In this document: piece after piece, positions 26,959 to 35,797 of the stretch
How the letters are laid out: each line of letters opens with the position of its first letter
How positions within the stretch are numbered: position 1 is the stretch's first letter
DNA from: an uncultured Pseudomonadota bacterium
GTDB taxonomy: Bacteria > Pseudomonadota > Gammaproteobacteria > Methylococcales > Methylomonadaceae
Length of the DNA stretch: 64,000 bases
Assembly: GCA_903918375.1 (NCBI GenBank)
Contig: CAIXED010000008.1
Location: forward strand, 206,323-270,322
Direction: 5' to 3'
Translations under genes and position numbers: made by a program
Notes under the pieces: generated by a model
Told to the model about the DNA's origin: nothing
Seen by the model: only the letters and a program-made list of their open reading frames with translations
The model's database searches: none

Positions 26959-28009
26959 GGCAGACACATCCAGCCAAATAGGCACAGGTCATTTTATGCG
27001 CTGCCTTACTTTGGCGGTTGAGCTAAAAAAACAAGGTGCTAAGGTGTGTTTTGTTAGTCGTAATTTACCTACTCATTTAAGTAATCTTCTTGATGAAAAA
27101 GGTATGGAATACGTTCCTTTGGTTGAAGATGCCATACAAGAGTCAATTGATGAACTGGCGCATGCTAGTTGGCTTGCAACTAGTCAAGCGCAAGATGCAC
27201 AAGCTACCATTCAAGCATTAGCTGATCAATCTTGGGATTGGTTGGTTGTTGATCATTACGCGTTAGATCAGCGTTGGGAAAAGTTAGTCCGTGTCTCTGC
27301 TAAGCAAATTATGGTGGTCGATGACCTTGCAGATCGATATCACGATTGCGATGTATTGCTCGATCAAAACTATTATAAGGATATGAAAACCCGTTATATC
27401 GGTAAGGTTCCTGAGCATTGTCAGCTTTTATTAGGCCCTCGATATGCTTTATTGCGTGAAGAATTTAGAAGGCTACACGACCAGGTAAAGCCTCGTACAG
27501 GGCAAGTAAAAAAAATATTAGTATTTTTTGGTGGTGTAGATGCTGATAACTACACAAGTTTAGCGATACAGGCTTTGGCAGAATTGAAGGTTTCGGCACA
27601 TGTCGATGTCGTTATTGGTGCTCAGCATCCAAATTGTGAGCAGATACAAAAGTCCTGCGTTACTTATGGATATAGTTGCCATGTGCAGACATCGCGTATG
27701 GCGGAGTTGATGGCAGATGCTGACTTTGCTATTGGAGCGGGAGGCTCTGCAAGTTGGGAGCGTTGTTGTTTGGGATTACCTGCATTGCTTGTTGCTATTG
27801 CTGATAATCAGATTGATATAGCCAAAGAGCTTAATTCGATTGGAAGTTGTATTTACATAGGAAAGAAAGAGGGGGGCGATTTGTTAAGTCTCTATCGAGC
27901 AATATCTCAATTGTTGCGAGAATCTGATCTGATTCGTGAAATTTCACAAAATGCTTTTTTACTTGTTGATGGATTAGGTGTAACTAGAGTTTGTCGAGAA
28001 ATGTATTAA
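26942..28009 (+). CDS. pseG: PseG UDP-sugar hydrolase (nucleotidase) of pseudaminic acid synthesis
   Basis: 355-residue GT-B-fold hydrolase that removes UDP from UDP-2,4-diacetamido-2,4,6-trideoxy-L-altrose. The family signature RADTSSQIGTGHFMRC is at residues 6-21, with His17 at the position of the catalytic histidine known from Campylobacter PseG. The C-terminal half has GAGGSASWERCCLGLPAL, which binds UDP. ATG 26942 is preferred over TTG 26924. It overlaps the aminotransferase by 17 nt. Confidence 0.85.
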   Translation: MNIAFRADTSSQIGTGHFMRCLTLAVELKKQGAKVCFVSRNLPTHLSNLLDEKGMEYVPLVEDAIQESIDELAHASWLATSQAQDAQATIQALADQSWDWLVVDHYALDQRWEKLVRVSAKQIMVVDDLADRYHDCDVLLDQNYYKDMKTRYIGKVPEHCQLLLGPRYALLREEFRRLHDQVKPRTGQVKKILVFFGGVDADNYTSLAIQALAELKVSAHVDVVIGAQHPNCEQIQKSCVTYGYSCHVQTSRMAELMADADFAIGAGGSASWERCCLGLPALLVAIADNQIDIAKELNSIGSCIYIGKKEGGDLLSLYRAISQLLRESDLIREISQNAFLLVDGLGVTRVCREMY

Positions 28010-28014
28010 TTAAC

Positions 28015-28662
28015 ATGAAAATTTCGATCTTATGCAGTGATCGCAATCATCCGATTGTTAATCAGCTATATGAATGGATTATTGAAATGTCTGGAAAAGG
28101 ACATGGAGTTTCACTTGCTTTTGATAAATCTGAGCTCACAGGTGGAGATATTCTTTTTCTTGTTTCATGTAGTCAAATAATTCGAGATGCTGAGCGAAAT
28201 AAATACAAGGCAGTTTTAGTGTTGCATGCAAGTGATTTACCAAAGGGTAGGGGTTGGTCTCCGCATGTTTGGTCTATTTTGGATGGCGAAAGTCAGATAA
28301 CTGTCAGCTTGCTTGAGGCTATAGATCCATTGGATAGTGGTCCAATATGGTTGAAAACTAAATTTTTTCTCGATGGACATGAATTGTTTGATGAAATCAA
28401 CACAAAATTGTTTGCAGCAGAGCTATATTTGATGACACAAGCAGTAGAGAATTTCCATGATATTAAACCAAGTAAACAGGTTGGTGAGTCTGGTGAATAT
28501 ATGAAAAAAAGAACATCAGTTGATAGTAGGCTTGACCCTCATAAATCTATTTCAAGCCAATTTAATTTATTGCGAGTGGTCGATCCTGAAAGATACCCCG
28601 CGTTCTTTGAGTATCAAGGTTTTAAATATTTGATCAAAATTGAGAAGGTTAAAAGTGAATAG
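28015..28662 (+). CDS. Formyltransferase-fold protein, likely acting in place of PseH
   Basis: 215-residue protein of the methionyl-tRNA/sugar formyltransferase fold, with LHASDLPKGRGWSP (70-83) and DPLDSGPIW (104-112). Family members transfer a formyl group from 10-formyl-THF to an amine. It sits between pseG and pseI where an N-acetyltransferase (pseH) is expected, so it may make a 7-N-formyl nonulosonate. The usual Asn of the Asn-x-His motif is Val69 here; His71 and Asp107 are kept. Start 28015 gives the natural N-terminus; an in-frame ATG lies at 27991. Confidence 0.68.
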   Translation: MKISILCSDRNHPIVNQLYEWIIEMSGKGHGVSLAFDKSELTGGDILFLVSCSQIIRDAERNKYKAVLVLHASDLPKGRGWSPHVWSILDGESQITVSLLEAIDPLDSGPIWLKTKFFLDGHELFDEINTKLFAAELYLMTQAVENFHDIKPSKQVGESGEYMKKRTSVDSRLDPHKSISSQFNLLRVVDPERYPAFFEYQGFKYLIKIEKVKSE

Positions 28663-29716
28663 CCAAACTGAAATCACAATTGCAGGCAGAACAATTGGTG
28701 GTAGCCACCCGCCATTCATAATTGCCGAAATGTCAGGTAATCATAATCAATCTTTAGATCGTGCTTTAGAAATTGTCGAGGCGGCAGCTAAAACAGGCGC
28801 ACATGCTTTAAAAATCCAAACCTATACTCCCGATACCATGACGTTGGATTTGGATGAGCGCGAGTTTCATATTAGCGATCCAAAAAGTTTGTGGAAAGGT
28901 AATTCACTTTATAAATTGTATGGTGAGGCTTATACGCCTTGGGAATGGCACAAACCGATTTTTGATCGGGCACGCCAACTCGGCATAATTCCCTTTAGTA
29001 CACCATTTGATGATACAGCGGTCGACTTTTTGGAAAGTTTGGATGTGCCATGTTACAAAATTGCATCGTTTGAGAATACTGATTTACCGTTGATTCGGCG
29101 TGTTGCTGCAACGGGTAAGCCGATGATTATTTCAACCGGTATGGCAAGTGTGGCCGAGCTTGATGAAACCGTTCGCACAGCTCGCGAAGCCGGTTGCAAA
29201 GATTTAATTCTACTCAAATGCACTAGCACTTATCCTGCTACTGCAGACAATACCAATATTTTGACCATTCCCCATATGCGAGATTTATTTGGTTGTGAAG
29301 TTGGTTTGTCAGATCACACTATGGGCGTGGGGGTTTCGGTAGCAAGCGTGGCTTTAGGTGCAACTGTCATCGAGAAACATTTTACGCTCAATCGCGCTGA
29401 CGGAGGGGTTGATAGTGCCTTCTCGATGGAGCCAGACGAGATGGCCCAGCTGGTGGTAGAGACTGAACGAGCGTGGCAGGCGATGGGCAAGGTCAGCTAT
29501 GGCGCTACTGAGGCGGAGAAGAAATCTATAGTATTTAGACGCTCGCTTTATGTGGTGAAGGATGTGAAAGCAGGTGAAATTTTGACGTCTGAAAATGTTC
29601 GTGCAATTAGGCCGGGTTTGGGTTTGCCAACAAAGTATTTAGATGTCGTTTTGGGTAAAATAGTTAAGCAAGATATCAAGCAAGGTACTGGTTTGAGTTG
29701 GAATTTGTTGCAGTAA
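28655..29716 (+). CDS. pseI: Pseudaminic acid synthase PseI
   Basis: 353-residue NeuB-family synthase that condenses the 6-deoxy diamino sugar with phosphoenolpyruvate to give a nonulosonic acid. The TIM-barrel N-terminus (IAEMSGNHNQS, ALKIQTYTPDT), KCTSTYPA and the LSDHTMG segment are typical, and a C-terminal SAF (antifreeze-like) domain covers about 290-353. PseI is favoured over LegI/NeuB by the AEMSGNHN motif and by the PseC and PseG neighbours. GTG 28655 has AGAAGG 6 nt upstream; it overlaps the formyltransferase by 8 nt. Confidence 0.86.
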   Translation: MNSQTEITIAGRTIGGSHPPFIIAEMSGNHNQSLDRALEIVEAAAKTGAHALKIQTYTPDTMTLDLDEREFHISDPKSLWKGNSLYKLYGEAYTPWEWHKPIFDRARQLGIIPFSTPFDDTAVDFLESLDVPCYKIASFENTDLPLIRRVAATGKPMIISTGMASVAELDETVRTAREAGCKDLILLKCTSTYPATADNTNILTIPHMRDLFGCEVGLSDHTMGVGVSVASVALGATVIEKHFTLNRADGGVDSAFSMEPDEMAQLVVETERAWQAMGKVSYGATEAEKKSIVFRRSLYVVKDVKAGEILTSENVRAIRPGLGLPTKYLDVVLGKIVKQDIKQGTGLSWNLLQ

Positions 29717-29790
29717 ACTAACAGATATTTGATATATATTGTATGAATTTTCCTCATTTAAGGTAATATTTTTATTATAGGAATTGGTAA

Positions 29791-31089
29791 TTGAATTTTA
29801 GTGTTGTCCCTGTGCTGACAGTCGGATTTGATGGGGCTGTCTTGAGTGAATTACGTAACGTTTTTCATGTGGTTTGTGCCATTTCTGAGGATCCGACTGC
29901 AGATGTAAATTGGAGAGATCTGCATGAGCTTAGTTTATCGGTAGATGCTCCTTTGATGACAGCTGAAATGAGGGCTTGTCTTGCTGTAGTAAGGGGGTGT
30001 TATCTTCAGTTCAACGATATTAATTCTCGTCGTTACTATTATGTACCTGGGCGTGAGTCAGAGACCTACAATGGGTTTATGCTGACTTTTTACAAGGTAT
30101 TTCATTTGCTTAAGTCGCATCAAATTGGTTTGATCCTCCATTCAAATATTCCGCATGAAGGCTTTGATTTCATTTTGCATCAAGTGGCGTGTTTTCTCGG
30201 AATTCGAAGTGTGATGTGTTATCAGGCATTGATCCCAAATCGTTTTTGGTTAACTGACTCAATGAGTGAGTTCGGATATTTCAAACGTAATCCTGTGTTA
30301 TTCGATAGAGAGCCTTCTGGTTACTCTTTGCCATCGAATTGGTTTTACATGAAAGGGAGTGATAAAGATGCCGCTTATGGATTGAGTGTTTTGTTATGTG
30401 AATTGGCGCGTCGGCCTTATCGCTTACCACTTGCGATGGTGCGTTATATATATGCTCGCCAGTATCGAGCTCAAGTCGCTGATTTAACGCAGGAGCGGGT
30501 TATCGGGGAATCGTATTTGTATTTCCCGCTACACTTACAGCCGGAATTGACTACTTCGGCATTAGGGGGGGATTTTGCTGATCAGTTGCTTGCCTTAGAA
30601 ACTTTGAGTGGTTGGCTGCCTGAGGGTTACAAGATTTATCTAAAGGAAAATCCCAAGCAAACCGAAAAACAGCGAGATCCCCATTTTTACAAGAGACTTG
30701 CAGGGCTTCAAAATGTTCGTTTGCTAGGTCGACATGAAAACTCGGTCGAACTTATCCGTCATAGCTTAGGTGTTGTTACTATTACTGGAACAGCTGGCTG
30801 GGAGGCCTTGTTTTATGGGAAGCCAGTTATTACTTTCGGGGCTGCATGGTATCGGAGTTTTCCAGGAGTGTTTGAGTTTTCCTTGTCTCTAAAATTTGAT
30901 GATTTTGTACAAAGTCCTGCTTTGGTAAGCGAGCTTTTGGTTGATGCACTAGATGAAGCTCTCCAGACTGCTGGTAAGGGGGTTATTGATTCTGCTTATG
31001 CTGAGTTGGTTGATGGCTTTGATCAAGAATCCAATGCGACGCAGGTTGTGGATAGTCTTATGCGCTATGTTTCAAGATCAATGGCTTAA
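29791..31089 (+). CDS. KpsS-like (capsule synthesis type) glycosyltransferase
   Basis: 432-residue protein with the C-terminal features of the KpsS/capsule-synthesis family: YLYFPLHLQPE, KIYLKENPKQ, and GTAGWEALFYGKPVITFG. Related proteins are the predicted nonulosonate (Pse) transferases of several Acinetobacter capsule loci. It follows pseI by 74 nt, so transfer of the activated nonulosonate is a reasonable guess. Start is TTG 29791 with AGGA upstream. The N-terminal 200 residues match nothing I recognise. Confidence 0.62.
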   Translation: MNFSVVPVLTVGFDGAVLSELRNVFHVVCAISEDPTADVNWRDLHELSLSVDAPLMTAEMRACLAVVRGCYLQFNDINSRRYYYVPGRESETYNGFMLTFYKVFHLLKSHQIGLILHSNIPHEGFDFILHQVACFLGIRSVMCYQALIPNRFWLTDSMSEFGYFKRNPVLFDREPSGYSLPSNWFYMKGSDKDAAYGLSVLLCELARRPYRLPLAMVRYIYARQYRAQVADLTQERVIGESYLYFPLHLQPELTTSALGGDFADQLLALETLSGWLPEGYKIYLKENPKQTEKQRDPHFYKRLAGLQNVRLLGRHENSVELIRHSLGVVTITGTAGWEALFYGKPVITFGAAWYRSFPGVFEFSLSLKFDDFVQSPALVSELLVDALDEALQTAGKGVIDSAYAELVDGFDQESNATQVVDSLMRYVSRSMA

Positions 31090-31106
31090 CTATCGGTATT
31101 GATATT

Positions 31107-32666
31107 ATGAATTTAGATTTTTTGATCCGCTGTTTGCCGACAAGGTTGCGAAGTCGCTGGGGATTTGATGCTAATGAGCAAGAGTTTTTTAGTACGATTA
31201 GCCAGTCAGTAGGCCTCATGCAAAGTTCAGATGGTCCTCGAATGCTGTTGCAAATGCCCACAGATTATTTTTGTTTGTCGCTTTTTACTGTAGCAGTTAT
31301 GCAATTGCGACCATCTCTTCTGGTTGGTCTATGGCATCAGAATATCATGTCGGCACCTCGGGCCGAACGGTTCCAAGAGGGGCGTCGGTTACTACGACGA
31401 ATCTTTAATCTTCTTGATAGATTGAAGTGGCAGCGTCTTTATGCAGTTATTGGTGTGGAGCGATATTGTTCTTTAGAGGTAGGTGTTCTGACTGCTCTAA
31501 GACATGCTTGGTTGGCTAGAAGTATCTGGCGAGGTCTTAGCAGTAAAGAGGAGCTGCTGGGTTTAGTATTGCGTGGTACTCATTGCGGTGATCTTATATA
31601 TGACACTTATCTTCGTTACCGTGTACAGCCAACGTTAGACTTAGATGATCCCTATTTGTGCACTATTATTACTCAGGCACTTAATGCCCAGACAGCGATG
31701 CGTCGTTTGCTAGCTGTTGGGGAATTTGAAATTTTCCTTACTAGTTACACTAGTTATGTCCAGCATGGCATTCCTGTTAGGGAAGCTCTGCGTGTTGGTG
31801 TAAATGTGTATTCGTCAGGGAATTTGTCACAATATTTCAAGAGACTCGATTTGGATGATGTGTTGCATACTGCAGCCCATTGGCGTTATCTGGAACAGTT
31901 TGAATCACTACCTAAGCCATCGACTGCCTTGGAGCAGGCACGCCAGCAACTTGAAAGTCGCTTTAAGGGCGGTGTTGATCAAGCAACTCTGTATATGAAA
32001 ACGAGCGCCTTTTTAAGCAGTGATGCTTTGATGCCTGAGGGTGTTGAGGCAGTGGTTTTTCTGCATGATTTTTTTGACAGTCCTCATTGTCATCGTAATA
32101 TGTTGTTCGTTGACTTCCTTGAGTGGGCAAACTTTACGCTAGGAGTGATTCAGAAATACGATTTACCAATAGCGGTAAAACCTCACCCTAATCAGCTTGA
32201 GGAGAGTCGTGAGGTTGTACTTGAGTTACAAAGGATGTATCCAGAAGTGAAGTGGTTACCAGTGACTTTATCTAATCGAACTATCTTTAATTCCGGAATT
32301 AAGTGCGGTATCTCTGTGTACGGTACTATTCTGCATGAGTTAGCTTATCATGGTATTCCAGCATTGGCCGCTGGAGATCATCCTCATACAGCATTCGGAA
32401 TAGCTATTACGCCAGATAGTATTGAATCATATGAGCGGTCATTACGCGATTTTCGGACGTTACCTTTGACAACTGATGTGCAGAAGCAAGTTCTATCTTT
32501 TTATTACATGCACAATTTATATAACAGCGAAGGGTTAGCTCTTGATTTCTGTGGTCAGAATTTGCGGGATATTGATGTTGTTAATAGCAGTGGGCTACAG
32601 AGATTTATGACTATGTATCCTCGATTTTTGTCGCTTTTGCGCAAAAAACACTCGGAAAGTAAATGA
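31107..32666 (+). CDS. Capsule-synthesis-like protein, possible second nonulosonate/sugar transferase
   Basis: 519-residue protein. Its C-terminal part resembles the preceding gene in layout: VKPHPNQLEE, then SVYGTILHELAYHGIPALAAG followed by HPH. These suggest a GT-B-type transferase of the capsule-synthesis group. The N-terminal 300 residues are unassigned. It follows its relative by 17 nt; the two may be successive transferases. Confidence in enzymatic role is modest. Confidence 0.5.
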   Translation: MNLDFLIRCLPTRLRSRWGFDANEQEFFSTISQSVGLMQSSDGPRMLLQMPTDYFCLSLFTVAVMQLRPSLLVGLWHQNIMSAPRAERFQEGRRLLRRIFNLLDRLKWQRLYAVIGVERYCSLEVGVLTALRHAWLARSIWRGLSSKEELLGLVLRGTHCGDLIYDTYLRYRVQPTLDLDDPYLCTIITQALNAQTAMRRLLAVGEFEIFLTSYTSYVQHGIPVREALRVGVNVYSSGNLSQYFKRLDLDDVLHTAAHWRYLEQFESLPKPSTALEQARQQLESRFKGGVDQATLYMKTSAFLSSDALMPEGVEAVVFLHDFFDSPHCHRNMLFVDFLEWANFTLGVIQKYDLPIAVKPHPNQLEESREVVLELQRMYPEVKWLPVTLSNRTIFNSGIKCGISVYGTILHELAYHGIPALAAGDHPHTAFGIAITPDSIESYERSLRDFRTLPLTTDVQKQVLSFYYMHNLYNSEGLALDFCGQNLRDIDVVNSSGLQRFMTMYPRFLSLLRKKHSESK

Positions 32667-32686
32667 TTTGATGCTTCGGAGGTGTT

Positions 32687-33513
32687 ATGGATGAATATTT
32701 GAGTGGTCGGCGTTTGTATGGTGATGATTTTTCTGCCGATCAAATCTCTGCGTGGTATGTGGACGAAGTAGAAGGCTATGCCAGCTTGGGCTCAGCCGAT
32801 AGTAGCCAGTATCGGTATGTTTATCATGCATTGAATTGGTATCATGCTTTTCGTTTTAAGGGGCTTCCTGAATGCACGAAAGTACTGGGGTTTGGTAGTG
32901 CTTATGGTGACGAGTTGCTTCCGATTCTAGGGAGTACAAATGAACTGACTATTATTGATCCATCCGATGCATTTTACAGCGAAAAGGTACACGGTGTTTC
33001 CTGTCGTTATATAAAGCCTGTACCTAGTGGGTTATTGCCCTTGAGAATAGCGAGTTTGATGTGTTGACTGCATTTGGCGTACTTCATCATGTACCTAACG
33101 TGACGGTTGTAATTCATGAATTTTCGCGAGTGTTGAAACCCGGTGGATATTTTTTGTTTCGTGAGCCAATTGTATCGATGGGTGACTGGCGTAGGTCTAG
33201 ATTTGGTTTAACTAAGAACGAACGGGGTATTCCGTTGCCAATTTTGCGCAATTTGCTTAAAGATGCTGGTTTTGAAGTTGTCCGTGAGGGGGTGTGTGTG
33301 TTTCCTCCGTTAACACGGTTATGTAAGTTTATTTGTCCGGATGTATATAACAGCCGTCTGATTACGTTGATTGATGCTGTGTTGTGTCGATTGTTCGCCT
33401 GCAACGTAAATTATCATCCCCGAGTATGGTGGCAAAAAATCCGCCCAACTTCTGTATTTTATGTTTTGCGTAAGCTTCCTGTCAAAACTGTCATTGGTAA
33501 CTGTGCAAAATGA
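32687..33513 (+). pseudogene. SAM-dependent methyltransferase split by a frameshift
   Basis: Two frames (32687-33067 and 33061-33513) encode one methyltransferase. The first holds motif I (VLGFGSAYGDEL) and the acidic loop (IIDPSD); the second continues with LTAFGVLHHVPN, LKPGGYFLF and a long C-terminus. At 33038-33045 the run CCCTTGAG lacks one base: adding one T restores Pro-Phe-Glu-Asn and joins the frames without loss. GGAGG precedes ATG 32687. It is a recent inactivation, a phase-variation event or a sequencing error. About 275 residues if restored. Confidence 0.78.
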
Positions 33514-34643
33514 AACTTTGTATTATTCAGGCTGTTTTGCCTCTTTACGCTATAGCTTTTTTTAACCGTATTGTTGAGCTATATCCGGACATTGATTTGG
33601 TGGTACTGGCTGATCTTAAGACATCTCAGCCACTTAATCAGTATCGCCAGGAAATTTGTGTTTTTAGAGCACTTCACCTCGATAACATTGAGCATTTTGG
33701 TGTTGTATTTCGACCAGGGATATTGGGTGTTCTGCGATCCTTACAGCCTGATATTGTCATTTTTAGTGGTTCTACTAGGGATTTAAGTCAGCTGTGGGTT
33801 ATGTTTTTATTTCGCTTGTCAGGCATTGCTTTTGGTGCTTGGGGCATGTTTCACAGGGTAGGCGGACCTAGGTTCGTGTCGAAATTGTATTACCGTTTTG
33901 TGGGAATGTTAGCGACTTGTTGTTTAACTTATACGAGAACGGGAGCCACTAATCTCGTGAATATTGGAGTCTCGAAACATAAGATAGTAGTAGTCGGAAC
34001 GGCTATTGACGAACGTATTCCATTTGCTGAGGCTAGAGCACTAACGCCAGAAGCGTTGGCTACTTTTAAGCTAGATAAGGGGGTCAATGGTAAGCATATT
34101 ATCTTGCAAGTGGTCCGCCTTTCAAGAATCAAGCGTCCTGAGCTGTTGATTCTTGCAGCATCTGAATTACTGATAAAACGCAAGGATTTTGTGTTTATTC
34201 TAGTTGGCGATGGCGAAATGAGGGAAGAATTGGAGCAGATGATTGCTGAGCGTAATTTGCAAGATAACTTTCGCCTATTGGGAGCTATCTATGATGAATC
34301 AGTTTTATCATATTGGTATATGTGCGCAGAAGCTTTTGTTGTGCCTACTTTCATTGGATTAAGTGCTCACCATGCCATGAGTTACGGTGTTCCTGTTGTG
34401 ACTGACGACAGTCTGGATAGCCAAGGCTCTGAGTTTGATATTCTCGCGGAAGGCTTGAACTCGCTAACTTATCGCGAGGGTGATACACATGATTTAGCGT
34501 TAGTCCTCGAAAGGATCATTTCAGATAAAGCTTTGCAGGCCTCTTTGTCATCGAATGCGCGTAGAACAGTGGAATTAATTCATAATCTGAATAATAAAAC
34601 GCATCGATTTGTTAATCATGTACTAGAACTTAATCACTCATGA
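33510..34643 (+). CDS. GT4 family glycosyltransferase
   Basis: 377-residue GT-B retaining glycosyltransferase. The C-terminal half shows LQVVRLSRIKRPELLI, FVFILVGDGEMREELE and PTFIGLSAHHAMSYGVPVV, the family 1-type nucleotide-sugar site. The usual E-x7-E motif appears altered (GLSAHHAMS). It overlaps the split methyltransferase and the next transferase by 4 nt each. Donor and acceptor unknown. Confidence 0.8.
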   Translation: MKLCIIQAVLPLYAIAFFNRIVELYPDIDLVVLADLKTSQPLNQYRQEICVFRALHLDNIEHFGVVFRPGILGVLRSLQPDIVIFSGSTRDLSQLWVMFLFRLSGIAFGAWGMFHRVGGPRFVSKLYYRFVGMLATCCLTYTRTGATNLVNIGVSKHKIVVVGTAIDERIPFAEARALTPEALATFKLDKGVNGKHIILQVVRLSRIKRPELLILAASELLIKRKDFVFILVGDGEMREELEQMIAERNLQDNFRLLGAIYDESVLSYWYMCAEAFVVPTFIGLSAHHAMSYGVPVVTDDSLDSQGSEFDILAEGLNSLTYREGDTHDLALVLERIISDKALQASLSSNARRTVELIHNLNNKTHRFVNHVLELNHS

Positions 34644-35797
34644 CTAAGTCCATGAACCTGTTAATTTATGCTGCGAATCTTCATGTCGGTGGTGGTGTGC
34701 AGGTGGCGACATCTGTGATTGATGAGTTGTCTCAAATTAGTGATGATGCAGTAGATTTCACTGTTTGGGTGTCAAGTGCAGTTGATGTGAACTTACGTCA
34801 GTTGAATGTGAACAAAGCTGTGTTTGCAAAATACGAGATAATTGACCATTTCGGTATTTCAGCGTTTTGGTCTAGAGAAATGGTTTTAGAGAAAGCTTAT
34901 GATGGCGTATTAGTGATCTTTGGACCACATTATTTGGGTTGGTTGTCTGTGCCCATCGTTGTCGGCTTTGCACAGCCTTGGATTATTTATAATAATTCTG
35001 ATGCCTATAAGCGAATAAAATCTCTGAAACGGATTTTTTTACGAGTTAAATACTGGCTCCAAGGAAAGCTTTTTCGTTTAGCAGATATCTTATTGGTCGA
35101 GTTAGAACATGTACGAGTTGGTTTGATTTCTTCCGGTATAGCGTCTGGTGATCATATTCGAGTTGTGCATAATTGCATTTCATCGATTTATTTAGAGCCA
35201 GGGCAATGGATTCCCGTTGAGTTGCCGTACCCGAGAGCAGCTTATCGTTTTGGGTTTCTTGGGCGTAATTATGGACATAAAAATACAGAAATATTTCCGG
35301 AAATTATTTCATTGTTGCGTTACAGCTATGGACTTGATGTAGAGCTGATCGTTACCTTCACAGAAAAAGAATGGAACGATTGTAGTGACAAATTTCGTGC
35401 CAATGTGGTGAATATTGGTCCATTATCAGTTGCACAGTGCCCATCGTTTTATAAAAACTTAGATGGAATTTTGTTTCCGAGTCTTTTGGAGTGTTTCTCT
35501 GCAACGCCACTTGAGGCGATGGCCATGAGATGTATGGTATTTGCTTCAGATCGTTCGTTTGTTCATGATGTCTGTGGTGAATATGCGGATTATTTCGACC
35601 CTCTTGATCCTGCTAGTGCAGCCGCAATGATTGCCTGGCGATTAGGACTGCCTAAAGATGAAAGTAGATTGGATAATGCACAGATATATGCCAGAAATTT
35701 TTCAAATGCAAAGCGGAGAGCCCGCGAATACATACAATGTTTGAAAGAACTAGTTCTGGAACGAGATATGAAGCCTAGGAGATCCGAGGATGTTTGA
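34640..35797 (+). CDS. GT4 family glycosyltransferase
   Basis: 385-residue GT-B glycosyltransferase. N-terminal LHVGGGVQVATSVIDEL is a Gly-rich acceptor-side loop; the C-terminal site shows GFLGRNYGHKN and LLECFSATPLEAMAM, with the E-x7-E arrangement intact. It likely adds one sugar of the repeat. It overlaps the preceding gene by 4 nt and fnlA by 8 nt. Confidence 0.8.
   Translation: MTKSMNLLIYAANLHVGGGVQVATSVIDELSQISDDAVDFTVWVSSAVDVNLRQLNVNKAVFAKYEIIDHFGISAFWSREMVLEKAYDGVLVIFGPHYLGWLSVPIVVGFAQPWIIYNNSDAYKRIKSLKRIFLRVKYWLQGKLFRLADILLVELEHVRVGLISSGIASGDHIRVVHNCISSIYLEPGQWIPVELPYPRAAYRFGFLGRNYGHKNTEIFPEIISLLRYSYGLDVELIVTFTEKEWNDCSDKFRANVVNIGPLSVAQCPSFYKNLDGILFPSLLECFSATPLEAMAMRCMVFASDRSFVHDVCGEYADYFDPLDPASAAAMIAWRLGLPKDESRLDNAQIYARNFSNAKRRAREYIQCLKELVLERDMKPRRSEDV

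Noticed and set aside
27991..28014. Upstream ATG as start of the formyltransferase-like gene
   Set aside because: The extra eight residues are unlike the family start, and 28015 gives a natural N-terminus.
29717..29790. Possible internal promoter before the first KpsS-like gene
   Set aside because: AT-rich hexamers are present but no pair has good spacing and match.
33114..33404. Open frame on the minus strand opposite the methyltransferase
   Set aside because: Shadow of the coding strand with no family resemblance.
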